Source: Rallus limicola (taxonomy: Eukaryota > Chordata > Aves > Gruiformes > Rallidae). From it: DNA of 64,000 nt. The translations under genes and the position numbers were made by a program. The stretch's first letter is position 1. Each line of letters opens with the position of its first letter. Where the stretch lies: positions 104,006,211 to 104,070,210 of the forward strand of contig JAKCOZ010000001.1 of NCBI GenBank assembly GCA_022605955.1, given 5' to 3'. The notes under the pieces were generated by a model. The model was not told the origin of the DNA, searched no databases, and worked only from the letters and a program-made list of their open reading frames with translations. This document shows positions 1-14,071 of the stretch, piece after piece.

Positions 1-3000
1 CCCTGTTCTTTGACTAAACCTTTTATTGGGGTCTGCTAGGGGTTTGCAGATGTTGTCAGTTCTTCACACCAACAGTCACTAACCCTTCATTACCTCCTGT
101 CCCTTTTACCTGCAGTTGCCTACAGCCTTCTTCCTGCTATCTTTTATCATCACTGATTTATTTTCACGATTCGCTTCCAGACATTCTGCTTTGCTCTCTA
201 TAAAAGCAGTAAGAACTGCAATGGGGACTTGCCAGCTTGTGTCTAAACTTCCCTTGCCTGTGAGTCTCGGCTCACTCAGAGAACTAAATGTGAGAACAAC
301 TTGAAAACCTCTTTTATATGTGTTTTTATCTGATGACTCTTGGTAATAAAATCACAATACATTCAAATATATATGTACATGCATACACCCCCACACATGC
401 ACGCTGCACCACAGCTACCAACAACCAGGTTATTTTCTAAACTGCATGCAGAAGGATTCTTGAAGAGGGTGTTCGTCCCTAGGATTTGGTGGTAGTTTTT
501 GTGATTCCAGACCACGTGAAGTCATATCAAACTCCAGCCCAATCTTTGAGGATCCAAATCTAAGTGTTAAGCCCCTAAGCAATCAAAAGGGACTCCTGGG
601 CCTTATGAAGTCTTAAGACTGCAGTCAACAGTCTGGGAAGGGAAAGCAGTTGGAAAAGACTTCTGGGGTCGATTGTATGCCAAAGTCCCATAGTTGACCA
701 CTGGCAGTAGATAAAAGACTACAAGCTGTGGAAGGAGGAAGGACTGTAAGGAGCACTGGTGGTGTGCAGCCTGGCTGCATCTGAACCAACTTGGGGGGGG
801 GGGGGGGGCTGCAGTGTAAGTGCTAGAGCCCTGGCTCACTGATTGACCAACGCAGCAACTGAAGCAAGGCCCACTAGTTATCCGGACTGCCTGCTTTATT
901 TATTTATTTGTGTTTGTGGAAACCAGATCTCCGTAGTTCTTTGACTGGATGGCTGCAGGTACTTGGCAGTGAGATATAAGCTTTCTGCTGCTGTTGTGCA
1001 CTGTCCAACTGCACAAGTCAGTGGCTGCAGGCAGCTCTTGGCAGTGTGAACGTACCTGCTGCTAAATGCATGTGTAACACTATGCCTTCTTTTACCATGC
1101 ACCGTTAGCTGAACTGTTACATGCTTCATTTGCAAAACTCACTGGGGTTTTTTGGCAGAGCCAAAACCCAGTAATTTCAAAGATAAATAATTAGCAAAGC
1201 AGACCCTGCCAAAATAAACTGCTGCATGTGTGAATCTTCCCCTACATAATGAGGGAAAACACATTGTATGGTGGTTACATTGTTTCATGTGCTATTCTTA
1301 AAAACTCAAATCTAGAAAGGGGGCGTTGTAAGAGTCTGAGCTGCACGTAACTGAGATCTGTATCTATAGGTACTGTGGGAGTCAGGAGGTCTGGTTTCTT
1401 TTTGGAGCAGTCCTGTGGCATCCTTGTGTTGCTGCTCAGCACCCTTTCTGTAAGATGTGGGTGACGCTGCCTCTCAGGACAAGTGACTGCTTGCTTTGAG
1501 GTTCCAGGTGGATTAGCGTTTATAAAGCAAGTGAAGGACTTTAAGCAGTCCATTGCAAAACAAGATGATGTAAAATACCAATATGTATCAGTTTGTATTT
1601 TATTCTGCTTAATATATCATGAGATACGTTTACATTTCATTGGGTAAAGAAAACTAGCTTCTGAACCCTTTGACCAATATTAAGTCTCCCACAATAGCAA
1701 TATACCATTGAGGTGAAATTTTCAGCTAACTCCTTGCCTCCTACAAAGCATATCTAGGCTGTTTTAACTTACACATGCAAAATCCCATTGTGTGCATGTG
1801 AAGTTAGCACTCACTCATACAGGGTGCTTGTCTGTCAGGTCTAAGTATGAAAACCCTGTGTTTCTCTGCAGAAAAGCAGTAGACTGGTTTCGGCATAGAT
1901 TCCCTCCAGTGTGTCATACAGAGCACCCAGGTGTTCTGTCACTGTGGCTGACATGGAAATTCAGCCTATGCACTTTGCTGGGGCAAGAAGGTTCTAGGTT
2001 TTTTTGGTTGCTGGAGCTCCTTAAAAGAGTTGCAAACACTTAAAAGCCTGCTGTGGATGTAGTGATCCTTGGTTGGTTTTACTACAGGCAGCGTCCCAGG
2101 CCTGAGGTGGCAGCACATCATGCTCTCAAGCATAATAATGTGTGCCTGCAGGTTGCTAGAAACTCTGGAGGGTGCCCTTCAGCCACGTTTGCTGTTCACA
2201 GGGATGGCAAACTTTACTTCCGAGGGCAGTCTCAAAGCTCTCTTCAAAAAAACAGCAGATGCTTAAATGCAAAAGCATCTCCCAAAGCTATGAAAGCCCT
2301 CAGAAGACTCTGTCCCACAGAAGTCCGCAGTTGCTAGATGGCCATGTGATGTCCTGTGTCTGTGCCCAGGTCCATGTATGGGGAGGCAAGATGGGCATCC
2401 AGGAGAGGGACCCTGGTCAGATGTCCCAGTGACATCCATCTGGTAACACTAGCCATGGCTCCACGCGCAGCATGGAGGTGGGAGGGTGACTGCAGAGTTC
2501 CCTCCTCCATCACCCTCCTGGCCAGGTGCAGCCCAGCTCATCCACAGTTGGGAGTGTTCATGATGTTTAGCCTTAAACCTTCCCGTGTTTCATGGAAGCA
2601 GAGAAGCCGTGGATTTTTCCAGCTCTTCATCCTTAATTTCCTGTCAAAATGAGCAGCGTGCCTCTATTTTGTCCTGTTACTCTGAAAGCCTGCTGTGGCT
2701 CTCCAACCTGGCAATTTTTGGGTTTCTGCACTTGCTCTGCTGTTGCTATGCGACCAACTGCTAACAGCAATTTGCATGACCCTTTCTTCAGATGATACTA
2801 ATATGCAGGAATTAGTGCTGGCTGTAGTTGGTGATGTGACCGTTCACAGCCAACCTTCTCCTCCTGGCCTGCCTCTTGCCCCTGGTACTGCTTCAGGTCA
2901 GTTCCTGCACATTGTATGAACTGGGAAGTGTGTAAGGACTGAATGTTGACAGAAATGGGATGTAGGTACTGGGATGTAGGTACTGCAATGTCATCCTCAC

Positions 3001-4825
3001 TTACTGAAAACATAAAACCACTCAAGGTTAGAAACTATGAGTGTGGCCAAAGATTTGTGTGACGAGCTTTTTCTAACTGAAAGTTAGAAAGCCACATTAA
3101 AAAAAAATAAATCTTTGGGACACAATGTCGGCAATTCAAACACTTGAGAAATCTAAGGGTGTTTCTGTAGCACGTAAGTAAACCTTTCTGGGGAAGGTTA
3201 AACTCTCTGGCCATCATCCTTTTGGTGGTAATGCAGTCCTCAGGGTGGATTTTCAGAGGTGGAAGGAGCCCTTGGTTCCTATTGATTGTCAATGGCACTT
3301 TAGTACCTGATGGCTGTACCTGCCTATGAAAAGCCTCTTTCACAGCAGAAGGATATCTTTGTTAATTTTTTTTCTCCCCCAAACCAGAACACTGCTGTTG
3401 GAAAGCCCTGCTTGGCGTCAGCATGACACGGCAGAGTGCCCATGTGCCAGCTACCTTCCTTCCTTCCCTCCCTGCCCCCAGCACTGCCTTGCATTTCCAG
3501 GTGGGCTCTGGCTTGTGGCATCTTTTTCCAGGCCATTCTCGATATCCTTTGTGTTTTTGTGCTCTGGAGTATTGCTATTGGCGTTCTGTAAGGAGGATTC
3601 ATAATGTATCTGCTGAAGTGCTTTACTTATTGGAGATAAGTGCATTGTTTTCTGTTGATGTACCATGTAAATGGGTATATAAATAGAAATGTAATACTTA
3701 AACTATGTTATCCCACAGTTAAACCACAATAAATAACTCTGTCTTTTAATTGTAATGTATTTGCAAGGTCTCTACTAAGGGATAAGTTAGCTGCAGCCAC
3801 AGTGCCTTCATGAGTGTGATCCTTGTCCTGCACACGTGTACGCATGTGTTTCATTTTACTAATGTTTGCATGCCTAGGGATTTATGTGTGATGAGAATCA
3901 TACATTGCAAAGATGTTTTCTGGTATATTCATTACTTTATTTTGTCTTCCTGTAATTAATCTATATCCACAAATATGAGATGTAGTAAAAAATCTAAGTT
4001 TGTAGTGGATCATGTGGAAAACATCTTGTCACAAGCATAGAGGTGCAGGTGGAAACAGACACTAATGGTGAATACGCGTAGTGTAAAGACTTTTATTTCA
4101 ATACTTGAACGTAACGCTTGAGACATACTTCAGAAGTAATTGTTTCAGATGTTTGGAGAGATTCTTAGAACTGTTCTGTATTTTCAATGTTACACTGTTT
4201 GGAAAACAACCAACAGGAAATGAGCTACGTTTGGCACGTACGGTGAAGATGCCTACGCGATGGTTTGAATGACCGTGGAGTTCATTAGCATTTTATTTAG
4301 AATCCTGAGAAAACAGAGCTCATGTAGTCACGTTTTTTTGTACACGTTTTGGATTGGGGTTTTTTTTTTGAGAAACCTGGCTTTAATCTGTCACAGGATG
4401 ACATATTTATATTTGTTGTTATTTGTTGTTATTGTTTAACCCATTGGGTAAAACCTTGACTGTTGAGAGTCAAAACCTTTAACCCTCTCAAGCAGTAATC
4501 CTTATATTTAAAATTAATCCTGTTATATCAATAGGGTTACTTCTAAAAATGAACTTTTATAAGAAGGCTTTAAATGAATGGCTTTGCTCCACTTATTCTA
4601 CTTGTTTTGAGATAAATATCCTTTTTTTCCATCTTATTTCTTATACTATATTAATGTATTTTAGGGGAGAGACTAAACGAGCACTTGTAACTCCAAAGCG
4701 ATTCAGAATGCCACTGTGCACTTAATAACTAGGTATTTCATCATAATATTTGTGCTACGTAACCTTCCCTGTCTGCCAGTCAGTCAATAGGTTTTTTTCA
4801 TACCCACTTTGACTGTCTGGCACAG
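1..4825. other. Upstream intergenic sequence, no gene recognised
   Basis: I see no convincing exon, RNA gene or intact mobile element here. Open frames are all under about 105 codons, occur on both strands and look like nothing I know. The stretch is moderately AT-rich and contains simple-sequence patches: a G16 run at 793-808 and a TTGTTATT-type patch near 4,405-4,435. Divergent old repeats that I cannot name by eye may be present. Confidence 0.6.
793..808 (+). repeat. G16 homopolymer
   Basis: Sixteen consecutive G residues are read directly from the sequence. A run this long can fold into G-quadruplex structures and is prone to length error in sequencing and assembly, so the exact count is uncertain. 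Confidence 0.9.
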
Positions 4826-4828
4826 TAA

Positions 4829-4977
4829 AACACTTTGCTATTGATGCGAGGGGCTCACAGGATTACTGGCATCAAGAAGCAAGGTGACAATGAGAAGTAT
4901 GACTGCACTCATCATGCTAGGGCTCGGGCTGTAGCAGCAATTCTAAGTCGTGGTACTGTTGCTTCAGAAGGGTAAGG
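4829..4977 (+). other. Unidentified open stretch ending in a donor-like site; possible orphan exon or pseudogene fragment
   Basis: One frame stays open for 48 codons from 4,829 to 4,972, between a TAA at 4,826-4,828 and a TAA at 4,973-4,975. The first ATG is at 4,844. The predicted peptide looks protein-like, with segments such as ITGIKKQGDNEKYDC and HHARARAVAAILSRG, but I do not recognise the family. The sequence GTAAGG at 4,972-4,977 is a good splice-donor match and falls just where the frame closes. No strong acceptor is visible upstream: CAG at 4,858-4,860 lacks a good pyrimidine tract. It could be an exon of an unknown transcript, a decayed retrocopy, or chance. Confidence 0.25.
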
Positions 4978-6264
4978 AATTTCACACAATATAATGCAGG
5001 GTACAGAAGAGGTCTGCCTCAGAAAAACAGGCTGTGCCTTATGTTGTATGGAGCCATCCATAGTTTGTAAATCATTTATCACTTTGCTGCCCGCTCAGCT
5101 AACACCTTTCCATGCTCTGATGGGTTGTATTAAAGAGGTTACAGCATCTCAGGTTTTGTGAAATTTCAATTACTTGACTGAGAGGATGAGCAGATACTCC
5201 AGCCCATTTGCCAGGCACCTCCCAATGCCGTACAAAAGAGGAGTACAGGTCATCAGGTATTAGATCACTCATCTTCCGTACATGAGCTGGATATCCCTCA
5301 GAGAAAGGAAGGGGAAGCAATTAAACCACTGTCACTTTTCTAAATTCTGGTGCCGAATTCCACACACACACACAGACAGAAGCTCAGCACCTTTGTCACA
5401 TGCTAACCAAGATTTCCTGCATTTTGGCTGTTTACCTAATCACTAGGCATTTAAATATATTCACCAGGTTCATCATGTAAGCACAACTTTGCTCTATTTG
5501 TCCTTCACCCTTTCATGCTTTTTTTCATATTCATTGTAAGTCAGCTTCTCTCTCCCTTTGCATTTCCTAATGACAATCTTGTGACTAGTCCTTCAATCAC
5601 CTTCCACAATATGTTAAGCTGGGTTTGTCAGGAGATAAAATATTTTATTAGATGAATGATTATATCTGGAAAAACTTCCAGAAAAGCTAGTGAAAGCTGA
5701 TCAAACTGTATCAGTTGACTGGATAAAAGATAGTGTCTCTCCCTATAAATGATGCTTTGCTTTACCTTTCCGCTCTCCCTGCTACAACAATGTAATTTCC
5801 AGTCCCGATGGCAAAACTTTCTCCCAGTTCTCCCTGGAGAATCCGGTTCATTACAAAAGGATAATTCTAATTTATGGTTCCTAGTGCCAGATGGGCTACT
5901 GCGATGCTCTAGCCCGCCTTCCTGTTTGACACACAGCGTCAGGCTTCTTCCTGTTTGAAATACAATGTCTTTGTGAGAAACATCTGATTTTGATTTAAAG
6001 AATTCCAAAGAAGGAGACTTTGCCATAACGCCTCGCTGGGTTGCTGTGGTGGTTAATTACCCTCACTGTTAAAAATGTGTCTTATTTTATGGCTTGCATT
6101 TATCTCGATTCAGCTCCCAACCACTGGATCTCATTATAGCTTTGTTTCTGAGCCTGTGTTCGTACTTAGACATACAGACTATGAGCAATCACACCCTCCC
6201 TTTTCTAGGCTTGAAAGGACCAAGTTCTTCCAGGGTAGAGTGTGTTATTTAGGTCTTTCTTCAC

Positions 6265-6425
6265 TCTCATAGCTCTCTTCTGAATTTTCTTCAGTTTACT
6301 AGCTTACTCCTTGAAATGTGGAAAGCAGAACCAGATGCAGCTCTTCAGACAGAGATTACAAGAGTACTGGGTAGTCTGATCATTTAGCAGCTTTTCTCTT
6401 TACTCCTTTTTTATCCTTTGTGTGC
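6265..6425 (-). mobile_element. Ancient CR1-like LINE remnant
   Basis: Phrases near 6,270-6,370 (a CTCTTCTGAATTTTCTTC block, then AGAACCAGATGCAG and GTAGTCTGATCA) resemble, from memory, the reverse complement of an old CR1 3' region found across amniotes. The copy is badly decayed and its ends cannot be set. Orientation is inferred from that resemblance. Confidence 0.4.
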
Positions 6426-9400
6426 ATGCATTGGTGGGCCGTGTTTCTAATGGACTGAGATGTTCATTTTGATAGGCAGAAGTGCCCACCCAGTGCCTCA
6501 GTCACATTATCTCTTTTGGCTGTTGAAGTTAAGAGCAGACAGGGAGTAGTAAGGTCTGAAAGTGATACCAAAGCCAAAGCTGTCACGAGTGATTCCCTTT
6601 CCCTGCCAAAGCTTTCACGATACATAGCGTTCGTCAGCCAGGTGGATAAATCAGTGCTGATTCAAAGGATAAAGTCTGTGTTTGCTATAGAAACAGGTGC
6701 AGAAATTAATAACCTACTGGGTTTTGTAATAATCAACCTGATATCCTGACATATTCAACCACATCTTTGAGTGATGCTGTAATCATGTAAGTACACAAAA
6801 CCAGAACTGTTGTGGGGTTGTTTTTTTTTTTTAATCTGTAATTTTTTCACTGTTTCTCTAGAAATTCTGCCAGTAAAAAACATAAAAGCTTTATCTGGAC
6901 CCAGCAGAGACTGACCTCCAGTCTTGCACTGGAAGATTTACGAGGATGTGCTGAGTGGAAACCCTCTGTAGGAAACTTATGAATAGCACTTTCTATACCC
7001 AAAATGTGTTGGGTCGTTCCCTAAGTATTTAGGGCCTAATTTGTAAAACTTCCTCACTAGGAATCACTAGTCCAATTTTGTTAAACAGGAGTGTTCGTTT
7101 GAGCGTGGACTGCCTGTGTAAAGAAATGTTTGAGAGACCATGTGTGCTTAGAGCTGGACTAAATGACCTGTACAGCACTAACCTAAGAAAGCCAGAAATG
7201 AGAAAGGAAAGGCAAAAATAAAAAAGAGTTCAGACTTATTTTCAAGCCAGCTTCATGTTTTTTCTGAGGCATGAGTAATGATTTTTAGATGCTCGGATTA
7301 GCACTACTGAACAAGGCTCTGCAGGTGAGCTGGCTGAGGCATCAGATGGGTGCAAAAGCCAGTCCTCCTGTTCATGTTGGGAGGCTGGTTTTAGTCTGTA
7401 GCTTCGGGGTCTTCATGTGGAGACAAGGCTGGAGCCAAACAAAACTCTCTCCAAGACTGTTATCTCAGTAGACTTGAGGTTTGGTGCTGCAGCTGGGGTG
7501 CCTAGGATTATGAAGATGGTTTAGACATCGCCTGTCCAGTGGTGGAGCCAGCTGCCCAGTGTTGAAGGGTTTGAAAAGACACATCTGGTGGTGGTGCCAG
7601 ATCCAGGGCATCTTGGATGCTTTATCCTGATCCCAGAGTTGCAGGGGGGAAGTGTTGTGCAGAGCCAGCTGCTGAGCACCACGTCCTGCTGAACTGGCTG
7701 CATACCAAGCAGGCTACTGTTGAAGAAACTGCTGTTTTCTGCTGAGCTTGGTGGTCTGCCAGACACTTTAGCAGTCTGGGCAACTTTCCTTCTGCTAACA
7801 CTGGCCAACTCCTATCCTATCTCTCCATAAGCGTTTGAAGCAAATCCTCCCTTGGCATCACCAGGACCAGAGCCCGAGTGGCTGGAGCAGCAAGTAGGAA
7901 GTAGGAGCTGGGGGCAAGAAACCCATCCCTTTGCTGAGTCCACCAGTATGAGAAAGGGCGACAAAATATTGTGGAAGAGATTATTTCACCTCCGTATCTT
8001 GGGGTTTGGTTTGGATTGTTGTTTTTTTCCTTTGTGAGGGAAGTTCAAGACATGGGCAAATGGTCTAAACCATCAGCAGTCCATGCTCCTACTATTTTGT
8101 GTTCTTTGTCCAAACCAGCATGATATAGGACTTGGACTTGTTGCTAATAATTCTGAGACTGAAAAATAAAGAAAATAGATAAACTAAAAAAGTAACCTGG
8201 AGAGAAGCAGAACATAAATGGGAGCAAACAGTCCTTTGGATATGCAGCAAGCATCATTCAGATAGGCTGGATTTGACCAGATTACCGGTGAGGGAGTTGG
8301 GAGTGGCTTCTGGAGGAGCTGCTGTTTGCTGCCATGGCATGGAAGTCTCAGATGCCCAAGCCAGGGTTTAAGGGTGATGTGCAGCTGTATGGGAAGGGAA
8401 CCCTGCAACACTGAGAGACTGGGTTGTGAACTAAAGTGCCAATGGGATGCAATCTTTGGATGGAAGGCTTGGCACAGTGCATCCCCAAGCTTTTGGAAGA
8501 AAAACCAGAACAGTGTGGTTGGCCAGAAAGAAAAAATAATAATTCATACTGCAGGAAACTTTCAGGTAATTTCTGGAATAATTACACAAGAATGCTGTGT
8601 ATGAGCTCTACTATGGAGAGAGGGGTTCCTTATGAAACAGTGCAGTGTCTGCACACCACATTTGTTTCCAGGTGTGGGTTCACGCATCACTTCTGACACT
8701 GTGAATCCAAGACCACCAGTTTGGACCAGTGAAACAGCGTAGCTTGGACCGAGTCTGCCGGAGGAATTTCCTCTTCTCCTCCTCGAAGCACTATCTTGAC
8801 AGCTGAGACCAGCCAGAGAGCTTTTGCTGACACACCCTGAATTGGAACATCTGGAGAGCGTAAGCTCTGCTTTCTCTGTGAAACATCCTCGGCTCAGGAA
8901 TTTACGTCTCCCAGTGGCCTAGCAGAGCCCACGACCCCTGACCTTCGGGGCACGATGTAAGGCCCATCTGTTTTCTCAGCTTTTTGCCTGCGGGTCTGGC
9001 AGGGAGGCTCGCAGTTAACTTGTCCTGGGGGAGTCTCTGCAAGATGAACAGTGGCCAGCCTGCTATGGGTCTGGTTTTTTAAACAATGTATGTGTGTCCA
9101 AGCTTTCACAGGGAAATGAAACACAATCATTTTACCTTACAGGCTTTTTACAATAAATAAACAAACCCCTCGGATTTTGGTAACTGTGCTATGAGGGTTC
9201 TTCATGCTTGAGTGAAAAAAGTGATCTCTCCCAGACTGTCTTTCCTTGGTCCTGCAAAGAAAGCGTGTGACAACAACCTCCATGACAACAAACAGGCACA
9301 TATTATATGCTCGGGATTAAATCAACACTGAATCATTAAACAGAAGAAACCCACGTGACAGAAAACCCTTATTAACACCAAAAGAATTTCAAGGTAACAA

Positions 9401-12400
9401 AGAAATACTTTTCCTTTCTCTATTTTTTTTTTTTTCCCTTTTGAGCTCAGTGCAGTCAGCCCTCCCTTTAAGCTGGCAGAGGAAGAAACCTGCAAGCCTG
9501 GCATCAAGCCGAAATACCTGTTGTTTGAAGTATCTATGGACTAAACTGAGGGTGGGAAACAGATACCAATTAACTCAGGGAGGCTTTTGCCTAGATACAA
9601 AGTTTGCTGGGAATCAGAAGGTGACAAGAATTGTTACAAAGTACCCTCGATCATGAAGGGATCACATGACATTCCAACTAAAAAGCTCTGTCTGTGGGTA
9701 GCCGTGTTTCCTCTTGAAATCAGAAGTGTTCCTCCAGCTTATCCCTGGGTTTGCCTGTGCTCAGGGGCATGGCTGCCTGCTTCCTGTGCAGCAGCATCCA
9801 GCATCACCCCCTTCCTTATGTTGGTTCTGCTTCCATTGCTCATCTATACCTGCTTCGGCCTTCCAATGTTTGCAAAGCTCTGGAAAGAAGGATCAAAAGC
9901 CAGATCTTTGCTTTCTTAGTTGCATGAGCTGTCCTGTTAATACATAAACCTAATAAAGAAACTGGGAAGTGGTCCCATAGTTATTTTCACACTTGCAGAG
10001 TGCAGTGCACCCCTTTCTTTTTGCAAGTTAGTAACAGACCCATATAGATTTTTATGCTAATCGTGAATTGCTAGAGATGTCAGATATTGAGTCCCATTTG
10101 GGTAAAACCACAGAAACTGGATTCGTAATTTAAAATTGAATTAATTTATTTTATTAAGCTAATATTGCTCGAGAAATGTTTCAGGACCATGCCGGGACCT
10201 GAGTGTATGCCACAGTGTTCACCTGTAAAAAACCTGTGCGTTTCATAACCCTGTTTCCCAGCACTGAATTTTTGATGTGGTTTCAATAGTTAGGGAGGTT
10301 GCACACAGAGACATAACTGCAGCGAGTTAACCACGGTTTGCAAATGAGATTGGCTGTCATCATCGAGCAAGCCTACCTGTATGGAGGGGAAGACACTGGG
10401 AAAATCAGTGTTTTCAGCTGGAAACCACCAAGATGAATTTTCATAGCTTAGTATAGGATGGCACTAAATCTTGAAAAAGATCTTGAAAAAATCTTTAAAA
10501 GATTTTTATTCTGATTAAATATATAAGGATTACCAAATTCTAATACTAAATGCAAGATCTATATTTGTGGCAGGTTTATGGTGGGATTTGAGTGCAGCAG
10601 TCAGCATGCTGGCTGGCTGACTGAATTCTTTTATTGTTTTACCCTGCCATGCCACACAATCAGGAAGATGTATCATTCCTTTTATATTTTTCCCAGGTGA
10701 AGTGTTCCCCGAATTAACAGGCTACATCTCTGGTATATTATGAGCCTACAGGAACTTGCTCACTGATAGTCTGGAGAGGAGTTGGTACTCTGCATCTACT
10801 AATTGCTGAGGAAGCCTGGCCAGAGCCGAGATGTGCAGAGCCGCTGTACTTAACATCCAGGTAACTCAAGCTAAAACCATCCTGAGCTGAACTGTAAGCA
10901 GGTGTTTGACACCTGACTGTGCCCCACATGTCCACTCCTGCTCTACATCGACACCCAGCAGTCTGTAACTAACTCAAAGGAAGAAGCAGGCGTTGTCAGG
11001 TATGAGCTGAACTCAGCTTGGTTCTGAATTTCCATTGTGGCAGGTTACTTGCTTGAATGTCATCTGGTGTGACACTGGCAGGACAGTTTGGGCTAGCGTC
11101 AGTCCCTAAAGCTTTGCTTCAAATACCTGCTCATCCTCTTTCTCATTATGCATTTAAATTGCTCTTAGAGCACAATGACAGTGTGCCAGTGTGACACCAT
11201 GGAGTGACCCAGGAAGTTCACTGATGGGGCTTTGTCAGCGCTGGTAACACCTCACGCTGCCTTCTGCATGATACACTGATTCCAGAGATTTGCAAAAGTC
11301 TGGTTTCCGTTTTCTTTCCATGTCATCCACCACTGATATCTAAAGGCTTTTGAAAATTCAAAGTATTTCACGTAGGCATAACTATACCATGCTCTCGTGT
11401 TCTCTCATATGTACATGAAACTTAAATTCAAGGTCCTGAATTTTATGACACCATGCACTGCAAGGACAGTTTCACAGCAGTGTAAATTCCAAAACCGGTC
11501 TTCTTAATGAAATGTGAAAAAGAGTAACAACACCCATTCAGCAGCTCCCTGGTATTTACTTTGATATTAAATTCAACTTGGTTTATGATACCTCCAAGTG
11601 CTCACACGCTCTCGATTCCTATATTGGCTGCAGAGAACCGTATTACAGAAGCTGCAGGGCAGAGAGCAAATGGGAGATTTTGGTGGGAGCACAGTGATAG
11701 CAGAGCTTTTAGTGCTCAGACAGTGACAACTAACCCCATGCCAACATATGTCTGTAAAAGTGATCAGATAGTTTCAATGCTCACTTTAGGTACTTTTGCA
11801 TATATAAATATATATTTTTTTATATGTACACATTTACATACTTGTGTATTTATAGATGTATAAGGAATATTTTTTTGAGGATGAAAGTTCAATATTTTTC
11901 AAGTACAAGTTTTCAGATTATAAAAGCTTCACTGTAGAAGACCTCATCTTGCAGCCATTGAAAGGTGAAGTAAATTCGTTCTCTGTGAAAGCAGGCATAC
12001 ATAGATTTGGAAATACCACTGTCACTATCAGACAAATGATACCTGCAGTACCCATATGTAGGCACTTAAGCCAAACCATTATCAGTTGATACTGGACATC
12101 ACTGTCACACCAAAAGGCTTGTCTTGTCTTCTTCACTGCTACGGATGCTGCAGCATTGAGGAGAAGAGGCACCCTTGCTGCTCTGGGTACATGATCTGGT
12201 ATGGTGGAAGCACCAGTAAACTTCATTTCTCGTCACTCTGAACTCAGACAGGGATCTAACCATTGTAAAAAAACCCTCATAAATTCTTTAAGAACAAATG
12301 CATTCTCACTTCAGAAAATGTAATGTAAGCCAACTGGTTTAAATTAATATCCCTGTAATAGCTGAAACTCAAATATTACAGAACTAGACAGCTGCAAAAA

Positions 12401-13760
12401 GAAACCCGATAACCACATCCCATCCCACCCTTCCACCCCCATCATTTTAAACCTGAACAAAGTACCAAAGAAAGTATAAGCAGGAATGGGATGCCTTTTT
12501 CTCACCTAAGATACCAGCACTAATTCAGGATTTCTCCTACAACCTGACAGAAGCCAACACTTAACCAGTGACTTCAAAAGGCCTGGCAATGGGGCAGATA
12601 AATGGTAAATTACACACCTTTAACTTGGCCAGAACAGAATTTACTCGTTGCTCTTGTGCAGTATAATTACAAATTCACACTTCTTCATTTACCACTGTAC
12701 CAGTGAAAGGAGCTAAGATATTTTTGTTCCTTCACTCAGGGACCTTCAATCTCTTCAGAAGGATGGGCAAGAGCAGTTAGTGCAGGTGAGGCATACAGAG
12801 GATTCAAGCATCATGCTTCATTGGGAAGTACGTGGAAGGATGCTGCCACCAGCTGCACCAGAAGACAGAACAGCACGGTGAGGCCAAGCACTTTGCTGCC
12901 AAGCTCTCAGGCTCATGTAGCTCACTGCTCTCTGCAGTGCCACGTTCTGCTGCTGCTGGACCAAGTGTTTTCCAGTTCTGTCCCCAGTCACGTCCTCCTT
13001 GGATGTGGTACTGTAGCCTGGGAGCTTGGCTCTGGTGTTGGATTCAGCCCAGGTAGTTCTTGACATCGGAGACTGGGTCAGGGGCCTTGGCTTTCCTCAT
13101 GGTTGCCAGCATCCCAGTCTGCAAGCCTGGGATTGTAATGCAGTATTACTGCCTCATTTTAAAATGCTGAAGATAGCAAAGGGCAATACTGCCAGGGTAA
13201 CCCTGAATTTCTTTGCATTCGTGACTTCAAACCAAGCTCTAAATTATTTTTAGTAGCTTTTTATTACAGGTTTTGCAACCTGAAGACAGACTAGTGCCTT
13301 TAATTCATTAGTAATTTCAACAGTTAATCAGAAAATGTCATTACCTAGAAAGACTCAGCTCAAAATAAAGCACGCTGGAGTTAAATTTAAATTAAAGCAT
13401 GGTCAGAAATGAATGCAGCCTTTGATCCCCTTTCCATCCAGACTGCACCCTGATGGGCACAGCTGGACAGGATAGAAATTGTGAGAAGGCAGCAGTCTCG
13501 CCTGTTCAAAAGGATACTGTCAACTCATTAAGTCCTTGAGTTGAGTCAATTAAAATAAAAATAATTCACTGGGCCCTTTCAGAGCTCTCTTAATGTTTGC
13601 TGCCACGGCCATTTCTTGCCAGTTTTATTTTTAAAAGAGGTTGGTTTTCAGGTGTTGGACTGAAAAACATACCATTAACAACTGTTTAATCATCACACCA
13701 GCCAAACCCATGTTTCTGCTAGCCAAGTGGGAGCTGTGAGCCTAAACAAAGGCACATGCC

Positions 13761-13784
13761 TCTGTCTGTCTGTCTATCTGTCTG
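13761..13784 (+). repeat. (TCTG)n short tandem repeat
   Basis: Six TCTG-type units are read directly, one of them altered to TATC. It is a simple microsatellite in the intergenic region. Confidence 0.8.
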
Positions 13785-14071
13785 AAAGCATATTCCTTTT
13801 GGACAAGGGAAGGGTCCAGTTTGTTATGCAGTGTGTGAGGTTTTCCCCTTCCCCAGGTGATCACAGCAGATGAAGCAGATGATGAAGGCACATGGTCTCA
13901 GCTCACCCCCCCTACATCAGTACGGATTTGCTGAGGCTGATTCACACCCCTTTTTGGGCGTCCATACTTACAGGTGCTGAGGCTGGCGTGGGGTCGCTGA
14001 GGCGAGCTCTATAGCCAGGGAGTGGAAGATGCAGGCCTGCACGTGCTAAACATCTCTTGCTGCTTTGTTGG

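Larger units (their letters stand above)
4978..14071. other. Upstream intergenic sequence, no gene recognised
   Basis: Apart from one ancient CR1 remnant and a short (TCTG)n tract listed separately, I recognise no gene or repeat here. Open frames reach about 130 codons (for example the minus strand at 5,628-6,026) but have no recognisable protein sequence and no matching splice context. The interval separates HUNK from whatever gene lies upstream of the window. Confidence 0.55.

Noticed and set aside
5628..6026. 132-codon minus-strand frame upstream of HUNK
   Set aside because: No recognisable motif, no splice or promoter context and a plus-strand frame overlapping it; treated as chance.
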